Origin: Methylobacterium sp. CB376
Lineage (GTDB): Bacteria > Pseudomonadota > Alphaproteobacteria > Rhizobiales > Beijerinckiaceae
Direction of reading: 5' to 3'
DNA: 64,000 bases
Assembly: GCF_029714205.1 (NCBI RefSeq)
Contig: NZ_CP121648.1
Coordinates: forward strand, 4,415,001 to 4,479,000
The stretch's first letter is position 1, and every line of letters starts with the position of its first letter. This document shows positions 35,997 through 43,436 of this stretch, piece by piece. A program made the position numbers and the translations under genes. The notes beneath the pieces were generated by a model, which saw only the letters and a program-made list of their open reading frames with translations, made no database searches and was not told where the DNA came from.

Positions 35997-36044
35997 ACGC
36001 CACGTCGTGCTTGGTCGGGACCCCGACGGGGTCTGCACGTCACG

Positions 36045-36085
36045 ACGCGACGGCGCTCAACCTGCGGAACGTGTAGATGGCGATA
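36045..36085 (+). repeat. relic of a duplicated gene 3' end, copy A
   Basis: It encodes the tail DATALNLRNV and a stop. The segment at 39195-39237 encodes DATAFSLRNVQTAT and a stop with clearly related DNA. Both copies are followed, within about 250 bp, by the same 69-bp terminator-containing repeat. They look like the conserved ends of a decayed, duplicated locus, possibly phage-derived. Confidence 0.5.
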
Positions 36086-36160
36086 GAGTAGCCCAGGTGA
36101 ATGTGCCGGGCCGGCAAGTGTGGTGGGGTGGAGGGGCCTCACCGATGCAAACGCACCTCT

Positions 36161-36201
36161 GCCCGCCCGGTATTCCCCCTCGCCGTGGCGGGCTCTTTCT
36201 T
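36161..36201 (+). terminator. conserved terminator T1
   Basis: GCCCGCC (36161-36167) pairs with GGCGGGC (36187-36193), followed by TCTTTCTT. It is the first of a family of near-identical terminators at 36-39.7 kb. Confidence 0.8.
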
Positions 36202-36252
36202 CGGCGCGGGGCGTGGGTAGTGCGAACTGCCAAGTTGCGGATCGGCAGCTGG

Positions 36253-36321
36253 GCATGCTTCTCTGGCGGGGTTCTACTCTACACAGCCTTTCAGCCCGCC
36301 CGGCCCTGCCGTGGCGGGCTT
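36253..36321 (+). repeat. 69-bp repeat, copy A
   Basis: It is identical to 39292-39360 except for two substitutions. It starts GCATGCTTCTCT, continues GCGGGGTTCTACTCTACACA, and ends in the T2 terminator hairpin. Confidence 0.9.
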
Positions 36322-36325
36322 CCTT
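36293..36325 (+). terminator. conserved terminator T2
   Basis: AGCCCGCC (36293-36300) pairs with GGCGGGCT (36313-36320), followed by TCCTTC. It forms the end of the 69-bp repeat. Confidence 0.8.
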
Positions 36326-36377
36326 CTGCAAGGCGTCACGCTCTATGGCTAAACCGCTCACGGCGGGGAGGCAGCGC

Positions 36378-36577
36378 ATGGCCGACGACCTCGACGTTCG
36401 GGACGCGCTGGAGGCGCTCCTCCGCGAGGCCGGCAGCATCTGGGACGTGCGCGACCGCGACGACGAGTGGCGCCTGGAGGCGAGCTTCATGGTGGAGCAG
36501 CACGCCCCGCCTGCTGCGAGGACCTGAACGGCCTGGAGGGCCGCGAGCGCTTCAAGGTGATGAAGCGGGAAGCCTGA
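36378..36577 (+). pseudogene. frameshifted paralogue of the small protein at 38005
   Basis: The start MADDLDVRDALEALLREAGS matches the intact 66-residue gene at 38005 closely, and the end (CCEDLNGLEGRERFKVMKRE) also matches but in another frame. One base is missing near 36507-36513, giving a premature stop at 36527. Upstream DNA (GGCGTCACGCTCTATGGCTA versus GGCGTCACACTCCACGGCTA) is also shared, so the whole cassette, including the preceding terminator, was duplicated. Confidence 0.75.
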
Positions 36578-36660
36578 GGCAAGGTCCGTGGGATCTATGT
36601 TACCGCCGCGGCCAGTCCTGGCCGCATGGCAAACACCTCCGTCTGCCTACCGTACCAGCT

Positions 36661-36690
36661 CGCCCGGCGGCCCACCGGGCGGGCTTCGTC
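36661..36690 (+). terminator. terminator-like hairpin T7
   Basis: CGCCCGG (36661-36667) pairs with CCGGGCG (36675-36681), followed by GGCTTCGTCG. It lies between the frameshifted small gene and the 3' end of the gene at 36694. Confidence 0.55.
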
Positions 36691-36693
36691 GTC

Positions 36694-36951
36694 TCAGGCC
36701 GGCCGCGCCTGCAGGATTGCCGTCCTGACCACGATGCGGCGCGCGCGATCACCGAGGGCGGGATCGTCCAGCACGTCCCGGGCGATCTCGTGGTTCGCCA
36801 CGGCCGCGGCGACGTCGATCGCCACGCCCTTCGCGATCAGGCGCATGCCGGGCGTGGGATCATCCAGGTACTCCCGCACGGCGGCGTTGATCTGCTTGTC
36901 GGTGACGGCGTTGAGCTCGAGCAGCTCGCCGATGGTGGGTGTGTCGGGCAT
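36694..36951 (-). CDS. small hypothetical protein, paralogue of the one at 35046
   Basis: An 85-residue protein. VTDKQINAAVREYLDDPTPG, GVAIDVAAAVANHEIARDVL and RRIVVRTAILQARPA align with the 128-residue protein at 35046 over their whole length. It lacks the basic tail of that paralogue. Function is unknown; a helical, probably soluble protein. It faces the tape-measure relic. Confidence 0.65.
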   Translation of the reverse strand: MPDTPTIGELLELNAVTDKQINAAVREYLDDPTPGMRLIAKGVAIDVAAAVANHEIARDVLDDPALGDRARRIVVRTAILQARPA

Positions 36952-36989
36952 GGCGGGGATGTAGGCGTACAGCCGGGCCGGAGCGAGTC

Positions 36990-37253
36990 GGCGAGGATCG
37001 CAAGCCAGAAGCCTACGTGCCGCTCCCGAACGGCAAGTGGATCCCCGTCACGACGCAGGCTGGCGCCAACTCGAACCAGTCGACCGCGCCGAACTGCGTA
37101 GCGATCAACATCGACGTGACCGGCGCCAAGGGCAACACTGAGATCCACGAAATGGTGAGTAGCGGTGGGAGAGCTGGGTTCCAGGCGTATGCCGCTGGCC
37201 TCGACCGAACTATTCCCAGCAAGGTGGACAATGCCCGCCGCTGCCGCGGCTGA
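36990..37253 (+). pseudogene. phage tail tape-measure C-terminal relic
   Basis: The frame encodes VGEDRKPEAYVPLPNGKWIP, then AINIDVTGAKGNTEIHEMVS and GFQAYAAGLDRTIPSKV. This is the pattern of the C-termini of tape-measure proteins (VGE-x-GPEA-x-x-PL...). Only about 85 codons remain, with no start or upstream gene. It shows that part of this island came from a tailed prophage or a related element. Confidence 0.6.
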
Positions 37254-37275
37254 GGACATGAGGGAGAATGCGTCA

Positions 37276-37533
37276 ATGGCCGATCAAGAACCGGTTTCCG
37301 TCGACGCGATTCAAACAGGAACAGCCCTGATGCTCCGGCACATTTTGCGTGTATTGGAGCGCAGCGGGCTTACCAACGAGGAAGAAACAGTTTCGATCCT
37401 CGATGGATTCATTGCAAATGTCGATCTTGGACACGCATCTTTTCTGCAAGCGATCAGATACACGTACTCGCTACACCATCGTATGAGTTTTTCGGTCATC
37501 GACGGCGGCAAGCAAGATACCGACGATACGTAG
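37276..37533 (+). CDS. small hypothetical protein
   Basis: An 85-residue, probably helical protein (ALMLRHILRVLERSGLTNEE, then TVSILDGFIANVDLGHASFL) with no recognised domain. AGGGAGA lies eight bases before the ATG at 37276. Base composition is lower in GC than the flanking chromosome, in keeping with a horizontally acquired region. Confidence 0.6.
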   Translation: MADQEPVSVDAIQTGTALMLRHILRVLERSGLTNEEETVSILDGFIANVDLGHASFLQAIRYTYSLHHRMSFSVIDGGKQDTDDT

Positions 37534-37916
37534 CGCCGAAATGACCGATAAGCTGGAGCCATAAACTGGACCGATCATGATCCCGTGCCGGCGGAGCACT
37601 TCGGTGCCGGCCAGCTCGCCTATCTTACGGGGGGCCGGCAACCGTATCCAGCACTGGCAGGCAGAGCAGGCAGGGATGGCAACTTCGACCGCGTGTCCGA
37701 GACGCTCATCATCGAGCCGACCGACACGGGCGATTGGTTCTTCAACGCCAGCCGGCCGCCGGCTTGCTCGCACGTCGTCGTGAACCTCGCGCCTCAGCAC
37801 TCTCCCGTGTGCACGACATGAGCATGAGGAACGCGCAGGAGGCGATCCGCTAGCTTAAGTTAGCGCGCAGTGCCGGCAGGCGTGGTGGGATAGCAACTTC
37901 ATGCGGAACCCGTACT
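37534..37916. other. stretch with no supported gene
   Basis: A 78-codon plus-strand frame (37585-37821) contains a protein-like patch, TLIIEPTDTGDWFFNA, but its rest is not convincing. It may be another relic. Confidence 0.35.
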
Positions 37917-37951
37917 AGCCCGCCCAGCGCCCCCGCTGCGGCGGGCTTCCT
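37917..37951 (+). terminator. conserved terminator T3
   Basis: AGCCCGCC (37917-37924) pairs with GGCGGGCT (37940-37947), followed by TCCTTG. It immediately precedes the cassette with the gene at 38005. Confidence 0.75.
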
Positions 37952-38004
37952 TGTGGAAGGCGTCACACTCCACGGCTATGCCGCTCACGACAGAGGGGCA
38001 GCGC

Positions 38005-38205
38005 ATGGCCGACGACTTTGACATCCGGGACGCGCTGGAGGCGCTCCTCCGGGAGGCGGGCCAGATCTTCGACGTGCGCGACCGCGACGACGACTGGGCC
38101 CTGGCGGCGTCGTTCGTCGTCGAGATCCAGGCCCGGGCGTGCTGCGAGGATCTCAACGGCCTCGAGTGCCGGGAGCGGTTCAAGGTGGTCAAGCGCGGGG
38201 CCTGA
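38005..38205 (+). CDS. small hypothetical acidic protein (intact copy)
   Basis: A 66-residue protein: MADDFDIRDALEALLREAGQ, then FDVRDRDDDWALAASFVVEI, then CCEDLNGLECRERFKVVKRG. A paralogue at 36378 is frameshifted. AGGGGCAGCGC before the ATG may be the ribosome binding site. The acidic N-terminal helix and adjacent cysteines are its only notable features; function is unknown. Confidence 0.65.
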   Translation: MADDFDIRDALEALLREAGQIFDVRDRDDDWALAASFVVEIQARACCEDLNGLECRERFKVVKRGA

Positions 38206-38670
38206 GGCGCCCTTCCGGGCCGACGGAACCGCCCGGAGCCGCCGCGCGATGAGCCGTCATCACGGATCTCCACTCTGACGCCGGCCGGGCGCACCCTCCC
38301 GAGCCGGCGTTCCTTTGTGCGGGCCGGGCCGTCAGGGGGGCCATCAAACCCGGCCCGCTGCCCTGCTCCGGGCGTGCGGGCCTGGAGCGGACGGCCGAAG
38401 ACTTACACAGTCGAGGCAGCGGCCCGCAAGGCCCCGCCGGAGGCCGAAAGACTGCCCCTCGACTAGGACCAGCCACGCGGCCCGCGGGAATGCTTCCAGG
38501 GACTGTCCGGCGGGCCTGTTTCGAGTTCCATAAACCGGCTTACGCGCCCCGCGCCGCCCCGCGCGCGAGATGCCGGCCTGACAGGGTTCGTTGATCCGGC
38601 CGCAGGTTGCGCGATCACGCCGTGGACAGTATTGTTTTCATACTCACAAGTCTGTTAGACCTGCTTAGCT
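38206..38670. other. stretch with no supported gene
   Basis: GC-rich at first, AT-richer from about 38620. It probably holds the promoter of the AraC-type gene; no clear boxes are seen. Confidence 0.4.
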
Positions 38671-39117
38671 ATGAGTTCCAATAATATCGTACCCGCTCCA
38701 GAGATGACAGACACGTTCACTCAACGTTTGCGCGCCTTTGTGACTGAAATGCCAATCAGTGGGATAGAAGTCGCAGAGGTGATTGGGTTTAGTCGGCGCA
38801 CACTAAGCCGCCGGCTGAAGTCCGAGGGTGCAACTTTCAAGGAAGTTATCAACGAAGCGCGGTTTAATGTTGCGAAGCAGTTGTTGGTTAACACTGACAT
38901 GAGCTTGGCGGAAATCTCGGCCGCGCTGGAGTTTTCTGAGCCGGCCGCGTTCACGCACGCCTTCCGGCGCTGGACCGGCACGACGCCAAGCGCATGGCGG
39001 AAGAAGCACCAGCAGGTTGAACCGCTATGTTGCGCGGACCGTCCAGACGGTGCTCGTGTTCGTCAGCGCAGACGTCGGGCTAGGAAGGCGCGGAGGGTGA
39101 GCCGTCGGGCGGAGTGA
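38671..39117 (+). CDS. AraC-type DNA-binding protein lacking a sensor domain
   Basis: A 148-residue protein containing only the C-terminal double helix-turn-helix of AraC regulators (about residues 20-115). The segments EVAEVIGFSRRTLSRRLKSE and MSLAEISAALEFSEPAAFTH, then AFRRWTGTTPSAWRKKH, are all present. Typical AraC regulators are near 300 residues with an N-terminal effector domain. This is either a stand-alone DNA-binding protein or a truncation. The last ~30 residues are Arg-rich. Base composition is AT-richer than surrounding genes. Confidence 0.7.
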   Translation: MSSNNIVPAPEMTDTFTQRLRAFVTEMPISGIEVAEVIGFSRRTLSRRLKSEGATFKEVINEARFNVAKQLLVNTDMSLAEISAALEFSEPAAFTHAFRRWTGTTPSAWRKKHQQVEPLCCADRPDGARVRQRRRRARKARRVSRRAE

Positions 39118-39194
39118 ATGGGCCACCCGGCGCCTTTCCGCCGTAGCAGACGTTCTCGCCCCATACTGCGGCTTATGCGAACGGCCGGCTTCGC

Positions 39195-39237
39195 CGACGC
39201 CACGGCGTTCAGCCTGCGAAACGTGCAGACGGCGACG
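39195..39237 (+). repeat. relic of a duplicated gene 3' end, copy B
   Basis: It encodes DATAFSLRNVQTAT and a stop at 39237-39239. The related copy is at 36045-36085. The 69-bp repeat follows at 39292. Confidence 0.5.
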
Positions 39238-39291
39238 TGATGAGGATTGTGTAGGGGGCGACTGAGCAGCGCCTTGCCAGCTTGGCCGCTA

Positions 39292-39360
39292 GCATGCTTC
39301 TCTAGCGGGGTTCTACTCTACACAGCCTTTCAGCCCGCCCGGTCCTGCCGTGGCGGGCTT
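39292..39360 (+). repeat. 69-bp repeat, copy B
   Basis: 67 of 69 bases match 36253-36321. It ends with the T4 terminator hairpin. Confidence 0.9.
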
Positions 39361-39365
39361 TTCTT
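39332..39365 (+). terminator. conserved terminator T4
   Basis: AGCCCGCC (39332-39339) pairs with GGCGGGCT (39352-39359), followed by TTTCTTG. Confidence 0.8.
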
Positions 39366-39486
39366 GTGGCCTTGCCAAGCTGATGCGGCGGCACAGCTTA
39401 GATTGGGCCCTAAGTGCTATTCTGACCACCGATCGGTGGGCCTACTCTGACCGCTCCTCATAAGACGATCTTCGAGACCCGCCTTG

Positions 39487-39525
39487 GCCCGCCCGGTATT
39501 CCCCTTGCCGTGGCGGGCTTCTCTT
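39487..39525 (+). terminator. conserved terminator T5
   Basis: GCCCGCC (39487-39493) pairs with GGCGGGC (39512-39518), followed by TTCTCTTA. The loop CGGTATTCCCC matches that of T1. Confidence 0.8.
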
Positions 39526-39613
39526 AGCCTCGTTCACCCGCACAGCGCAGCATGATTATAGTTTCGTTGCCGGGGCCATCGTGGTCTGCTGTGCACTTCT
39601 CCAAAGTCGTACT

Positions 39614-39841
39614 TCAGCCCACCCGGTCCTGCCGCGGTGGGCTTTCTTCGTCGGCCTTGGGCCCACAGAGCATGACGTGTGTTGGGACCAGCAGGAGATC
39701 GCGGCTGAGCGCGATGACGTGGCTGGAGCGGCCGAATGGCTCGAGGACGAAGGCGTAGTAGGCGCTTGTGGCGAAGAGCCTGAGCCGGGGAGCGGCGGCG
39801 GCGATGCCGCAATCAGTCAGCAGCTGGGCGGTGTCCGTCAT
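39614..39841 (-). CDS. small hypothetical protein
   Basis: A 75-residue frame with protein-like composition (TAQLLTDCGIAAAAPRLRLF, then YYAFVLEPFGRSSHVIALSR). It reads into the T6 hairpin at its end. No ribosome binding site or known domain was seen, so it is uncertain. Confidence 0.4.
   Translation of the reverse strand: MTDTAQLLTDCGIAAAAPRLRLFATSAYYAFVLEPFGRSSHVIALSRDLLLVPTHVMLCGPKADEESPPRQDRVG
39616..39649 (+). terminator. conserved terminator T6 with compensatory changes
   Basis: AGCCCACC (39616-39623) pairs with GGTGGGCT (39636-39643), followed by TTCTTCG. Relative to T2 and T4, a G-to-A change on the left arm is matched by C-to-T on the right, so the stem is preserved. Confidence 0.8.
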
Positions 39842-40048
39842 GGCTCAGCTTGCTGGTCCCTGACGCCGGCTCGCGCATTCACGCACGCTCGCATTGCCCG
39901 CCCGGAGACGCCCTGATCCAGGTCAAGGTGCTGTCGGCTGGCGATGCCTCTGCTGCGGGGACTTCGCGTGTGTCGTGACGCACGTCGGGCCGTTTACGGG
40001 TTCCTACCTGGATCGGCACACCCTGGTTGTTCCTCCCTAGGGGCGTGC

Positions 40049-40240
40049 ATGGCGCAGATCCGCATCCTCGACCCGCTGAGCGGTCGCGTGGTCTTGGTTG
40101 ATCTCCCGCTGCCTGCGGTTACGCGTCCCGCTCCACGCGCTGCCGAAGGTGCTCGAGAGCCGCGTCCACGGCCGGTACAGGGCGCGACGGCGCCAGAGAA
40201 GCCGCTGGCGGTGCCGCCGGGCGTCGTCCCGGCAGCTTGA
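40049..40240 (+). CDS. small hypothetical Pro-rich protein
   Basis: A 63-residue frame. The start [20 protein letters not shown] looks like a short beta strand pair; the rest is Pro/Ala-rich. No domain is recognised. It may be a relic next to the second integrase fragment. Confidence 0.4.
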   Translation: MAQIRILDPLSGRVVLVDLPLPAVTRPAPRAAEGAREPRPRPVQGATAPEKPLAVPPGVVPAA

Positions 40241-40415
40241 AGAGGCTCCAGAGCCGGATCGAGGGGCGACAACGGTGCGGCCGATCTGGAGGGCCGTGGA
40301 CGGGCGCGGCGGTGTGGACGGGGTTTTTGCGGGCGAGCGGCAGAACAGGCGCTACGGGCTGCCTGAGCCGCCCTGTTGGGCTTCGCGGACGCGGTGCCGT
40401 GACGCCTCGTCGTTC

Positions 40416-40580
40416 GGGGGCCACAGCCTGCGGGCTGGCTACATCACCACGGCCGCGGAGCGCGGCGCCAACATGGCCCGGATCATGGATCGGTTGGGGC
40501 ACCGCGATCCACGAACCGTGGTCGGATACATCCGGCGAGTAAATGCCTTCGAGGGCCACTCGGGGGCGGGCTTTCCGTAG
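40416..40580 (+). pseudogene. tyrosine integrase C-terminal relic 2
   Basis: It encodes [20 protein letters not shown] and then [20 protein letters not shown]. This includes the catalytic HxxR (HSLR), the GH of box III and the nucleophile Tyr, ending GHSGAGFP. Upstream domains are absent. It is close to relic 1 at 33949 but retains about 12 more residues. Confidence 0.75.
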
Positions 40581-40799
40581 GCTGACGCCTCGCAACACGG
40601 CCGGCGCACAATCCAGGGCTTCGAGGCGATGCTGTAGCCGCGCAAGGGCTTCGAGTTCGTTAGCGCCTGCACTCCGCGAGAGCAGCTGGTTCTGCTCGCG
40701 CATTGTGACCTTGCTCCCTGCCTCAAGCCACGTACTTGTGAGCACGATGCATGCCTCGGCCGCTGGTCTGGGCGATGCATGTTGGGACGGAGACCCTCG

Positions 40800-41786
40800 A
40801 TGAGACGACGGGAGTTGCTGGCGGGCGCGGCGGCTGGGTTCCTGTCCTCGACCTGCTTAGTTCACGCGAGGCCGACAGGAGCTGCCCGCATCGGGGTGCT
40901 GTGGCACGCCCGGGACGCGCAAGAGGAGGCGCCGTTCCAAGTCCCGTTCCTGAAAGGGTTCACAGACCTCGGATATGAGCCTGGTCGAGACGTGCTTTTC
41001 GAACACCGCTATGCAAACGAGCAGTACGATCGCTTCGTGGCGTTGGCGAACGAGCTGATCGCCCTGAAGCCCGACGTGCTGGTCGCCGTGACCCGGCCAG
41101 CCGCTGAGGCAGCCAAGAGGGCGACCAGCACCATCCCGATCGTGTTCGTTGTCGTGCCTGATCCCGTCGGTTCCGGCTTGGTCGAGAGTCTTGCTAGGCC
41201 CGGCGGCAACGTGACGGGCCTGTCCAACGTGGCCACCGACCTCACCGCCAAGCGGCTCTCGATCCTCAAGGAAGCCGTCCCGAACGTGAGACGCGTCGCC
41301 CTGCTGCTGAACCCGACCGATGCCGGATTGGCGCGCCGCTTCCTGGAGGACTCGCGGGCCGCTGCCATTCGGCTCAGACTGGAGGTCGTTCCGGTCGAAG
41401 TGCGTTCCCGTGATGACATCGACGGAGCGTTCGAGCAGATCGACGCAGCGCACGCGGACGGCCTCGTGATTAATAACGACCCCATGATCATGAACGAGCG
41501 GGCGAAAGTGAATGCGGCCACTCTCAGCCGTCGCTTGCCCACAATGCTCTTCATTCCACTCATGGTGAAGAGCGGTGGCCTAATGTCTTACTCTCCAGAT
41601 ATTCCAGGAATATTTCGACATACCGCAACATTAGTGGATCGCATCCTCAAGGGCACCAAGACAAGCGATCTTCCCGTTGAACAGCCGGACGTTTTCCGCC
41701 TGACGATCAACATGCAAACTGCGGAGGCGATGAAAATTACCCTGCCGCCTGCGCTACTCGCCCGTGCCGACGAGGTAATCGAATGA
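40800..41786 (+). CDS. ABC transporter substrate-binding protein (ABC_sub_bind family)
   Basis: A 328-residue secreted solute-binding protein of the TrpX/ABC_sub_bind type. Its N-terminus MRRRELLAGAAAGFLSSTCL resembles a Tat or Sec signal. The body contains PIVFVVVPDPVGSGLVESLA and RPGGNVTGLSNVATDLTAKR, which are family hallmarks. No permease or ATPase gene is nearby, so it is an orphan; such orphan copies are abundant in Rhizobiales. The ligand is unknown. I chose the ATG at 40800 to place the Arg-rich signal at the N-terminus. Confidence 0.82.
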   Translation: MRRRELLAGAAAGFLSSTCLVHARPTGAARIGVLWHARDAQEEAPFQVPFLKGFTDLGYEPGRDVLFEHRYANEQYDRFVALANELIALKPDVLVAVTRPAAEAAKRATSTIPIVFVVVPDPVGSGLVESLARPGGNVTGLSNVATDLTAKRLSILKEAVPNVRRVALLLNPTDAGLARRFLEDSRAAAIRLRLEVVPVEVRSRDDIDGAFEQIDAAHADGLVINNDPMIMNERAKVNAATLSRRLPTMLFIPLMVKSGGLMSYSPDIPGIFRHTATLVDRILKGTKTSDLPVEQPDVFRLTINMQTAEAMKITLPPALLARADEVIE

Positions 41787-42258
41787 GCCGACGATGCGGA
41801 TATCATGCTTTCCAGATTGCCGGATCTATGCCCGTCCTACGCATCCCTTCGACCGCTGAAAATGGTCCGGGTGGATGCCGATCCAGCGAGCCGGCTCTCC
41901 TCATAAGGTAAGGGCGGCGAAGGGCTAAACAGCCTCCGCGGTGGTAGCACGCTCGACCATCTGCTTCAGCTCGCGACCGGCGCGAGCGCGGCAACCGAAG
42001 GGACCATCCGAGTCCGCCAGCAACGGGGCTCGGCGCTACTTCATCCGCTCTATTCGCTCCTCGAGCTGAGGGATGCCCGCCTCAGTCGCGACGACAAGGC
42101 GCTTTAGCTCAAGACTTTCAGGGGCGATCTCGGCTCACCCTACTTACTCGCCGGCGGCCCAGAGCGGAGAGGTCCACAGCAGATTGCGCTTCATGCTGCT
42201 TGAGGGAGGACCGAACCCTGCGAAAACGGTTATCCTTGATACCTGCAACGAGGGAGCC
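41787..42258. other. stretch with no supported gene
   Basis: Only a short minus-strand remnant with a protein-like run, LELKRLVVATEAGIPQLEER, near 42045-42125 (no start codon) was noticed. Otherwise nothing. Confidence 0.35.
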
Positions 42259-42918
42259 ATGCGACGCAGATCGAAGACTGGGAACCTCCTCCTCGGCGCC
42301 GCCCGAGTCCGGGCTGAGAACAAGGGCGCGCCGTGCCCCCTCACAGACCGGTACGAGGCAGAGGCTCGGACGCCACTCCCGCCCGACACGCCCCGCGCGG
42401 CCGGGGGCGAGTTGCTGCCGGGCGACGACTTCACCGGCAAAACCTTCCCGGCCATCCTCGACACGCTCGCGGATCCCACAGCCGTCAGCGCCGACGCCAG
42501 CCGCGATCGCCTTGACCTCGCCCAGCAGGCCGGATCGCTCGAAATGGCTCTCGACACCGCCGACAGCATCCAGGCCGCCGACGCCCTGGAGCGCATGCTC
42601 GCCCATCAGCTCGCCACGGCCCATGTCGCCGCCATGAAGGCTGCCGCCCTGATGCGCCAGCACCTGGACGTGGCGGATCAAACGCGGGGTGCCGCCCAGC
42701 AGGCTGCGGGCATTGAGGCCGCCAGGATGGCGGGCGCGTTCACGCGGCTCACGGGCTCGTTCCAGGCAGGTATGGCCACGCTTCAGCGGATGCGGTCGGG
42801 CGGTCGGCAAGTTGTCGTTGTGCAGCACAATCACATCAACAAGGGCGCGCAGGCGGTGGTGACGGGAACCGTCGCACCCGGGGGATCTGCACACGTGAAG
42901 GGTAGGGGGCAGGGATGA
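42259..42918 (+). CDS. hypothetical protein of mobile elements
   Basis: A 219-residue helical protein. Its C-terminal part (GRQVVVVQHNHINKGAQAVV, then TGTVAPGG) has a beta-rich tail seen in proteins that accompany HGG-motif genes on rhizobial mobile elements. GAGGGAG precedes the ATG at 42259. The stop overlaps the next start (ATGA at 42915-42918), so the two are translationally coupled. Function is unknown. Confidence 0.6.
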   Translation: MRRRSKTGNLLLGAARVRAENKGAPCPLTDRYEAEARTPLPPDTPRAAGGELLPGDDFTGKTFPAILDTLADPTAVSADASRDRLDLAQQAGSLEMALDTADSIQAADALERMLAHQLATAHVAAMKAAALMRQHLDVADQTRGAAQQAAGIEAARMAGAFTRLTGSFQAGMATLQRMRSGGRQVVVVQHNHINKGAQAVVTGTVAPGGSAHVKGRGQG

Positions 42919-43241
42919 AATCAGCCGACGGACCCTATACGCCCGACTGGCGCGCCGCTCTGGTAGGAGCGAACGCGGCTCCGCGATGCGGGGCCAAGCG
43001 GCGGGATGGTGGGTCCTGCCTCGGGCCCGCGATGGCGAACGGGAGGTGCCGGATGCATGGGGGCGCCAGCACGGGGCCGAAGACTCCGGAAGGGCTCGCC
43101 AGGGCACGGCGGGGCAACTGGCGGCATGGGCGGCGAGCGGCGGAAGCCGTCGCGCTCCGGCGCGCCATCGCTCAGGCGGGGAGGGACCTTGCAGCGACTA
43201 TCCGAGCTACTGAGGCTTGGCTATCCGGACGGAACGGCTGA
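42915..43241 (+). CDS. HGG-motif protein of mobile elements
   Basis: A 108-residue protein with the conserved segment RCRMHGGASTGPKTPEGLAR near residues 46-65. The pattern C-x-A-K-R...C...C-R-M-HGG suggests a small metal-binding site (Cys at about 25, 34 and 45, then His). Proteins with this motif are frequent in phages and islands of Rhizobiales; their role is unknown. It is coupled to the preceding gene by a 4-base overlap. Confidence 0.7.
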   Translation: MKSADGPYTPDWRAALVGANAAPRCGAKRRDGGSCLGPAMANGRCRMHGGASTGPKTPEGLARARRGNWRHGRRAAEAVALRRAIAQAGRDLAATIRATEAWLSGRNG

Positions 43242-43340
43242 GGAACGCGTAGGCCCGCATCGCACGCTCGACGTTTGCGACGTGGGGACTCAGTGGGTGA
43301 TCTCGAGGATGAACGCCTTTGACCGCCGCGCTGCGGGGCC

Positions 43341-43385
43341 GCCGGACAACCGGGACATTCGGGACATTTGTCCCGGTTGTCCGGC
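43341..43385. repeat. 17-bp perfect palindrome near the primase gene
   Basis: GCCGGACAACCGGGACA (43341-43357) is exactly inverted at 43369-43385 across an 11-base loop that itself carries another GGGACA. It is located between convergent genes, beside the end of the primase-helicase gene. Confidence 0.85.
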
Positions 43386-43395
43386 GCCCACAGCG

Positions 43396-43436
43396 GGACG
43401 GACGGGACAGGGACACTAGGAGTGTCCCGTCCGTCC
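43396..43436. repeat. 14-bp perfect palindrome overlapping the primase 3' end
   Basis: GGACGGACGGGACA (43396-43409) is exactly inverted at 43423-43436. A competing inner hairpin, GGGACACT/AGTGTCCC (43410-43417 and 43421-43428), is also perfect. With the palindrome at 43341 this gives a cluster of GGGACA/TGTCCC motifs, a candidate replication origin or bidirectional terminator. Confidence 0.8.

Noticed and set aside
36161..39649. CRISPR-like array
   Set aside because: The repeated hairpins are irregularly spaced by hundreds of bases, end in T-runs and have no uniform spacers or cas genes; they are terminators.
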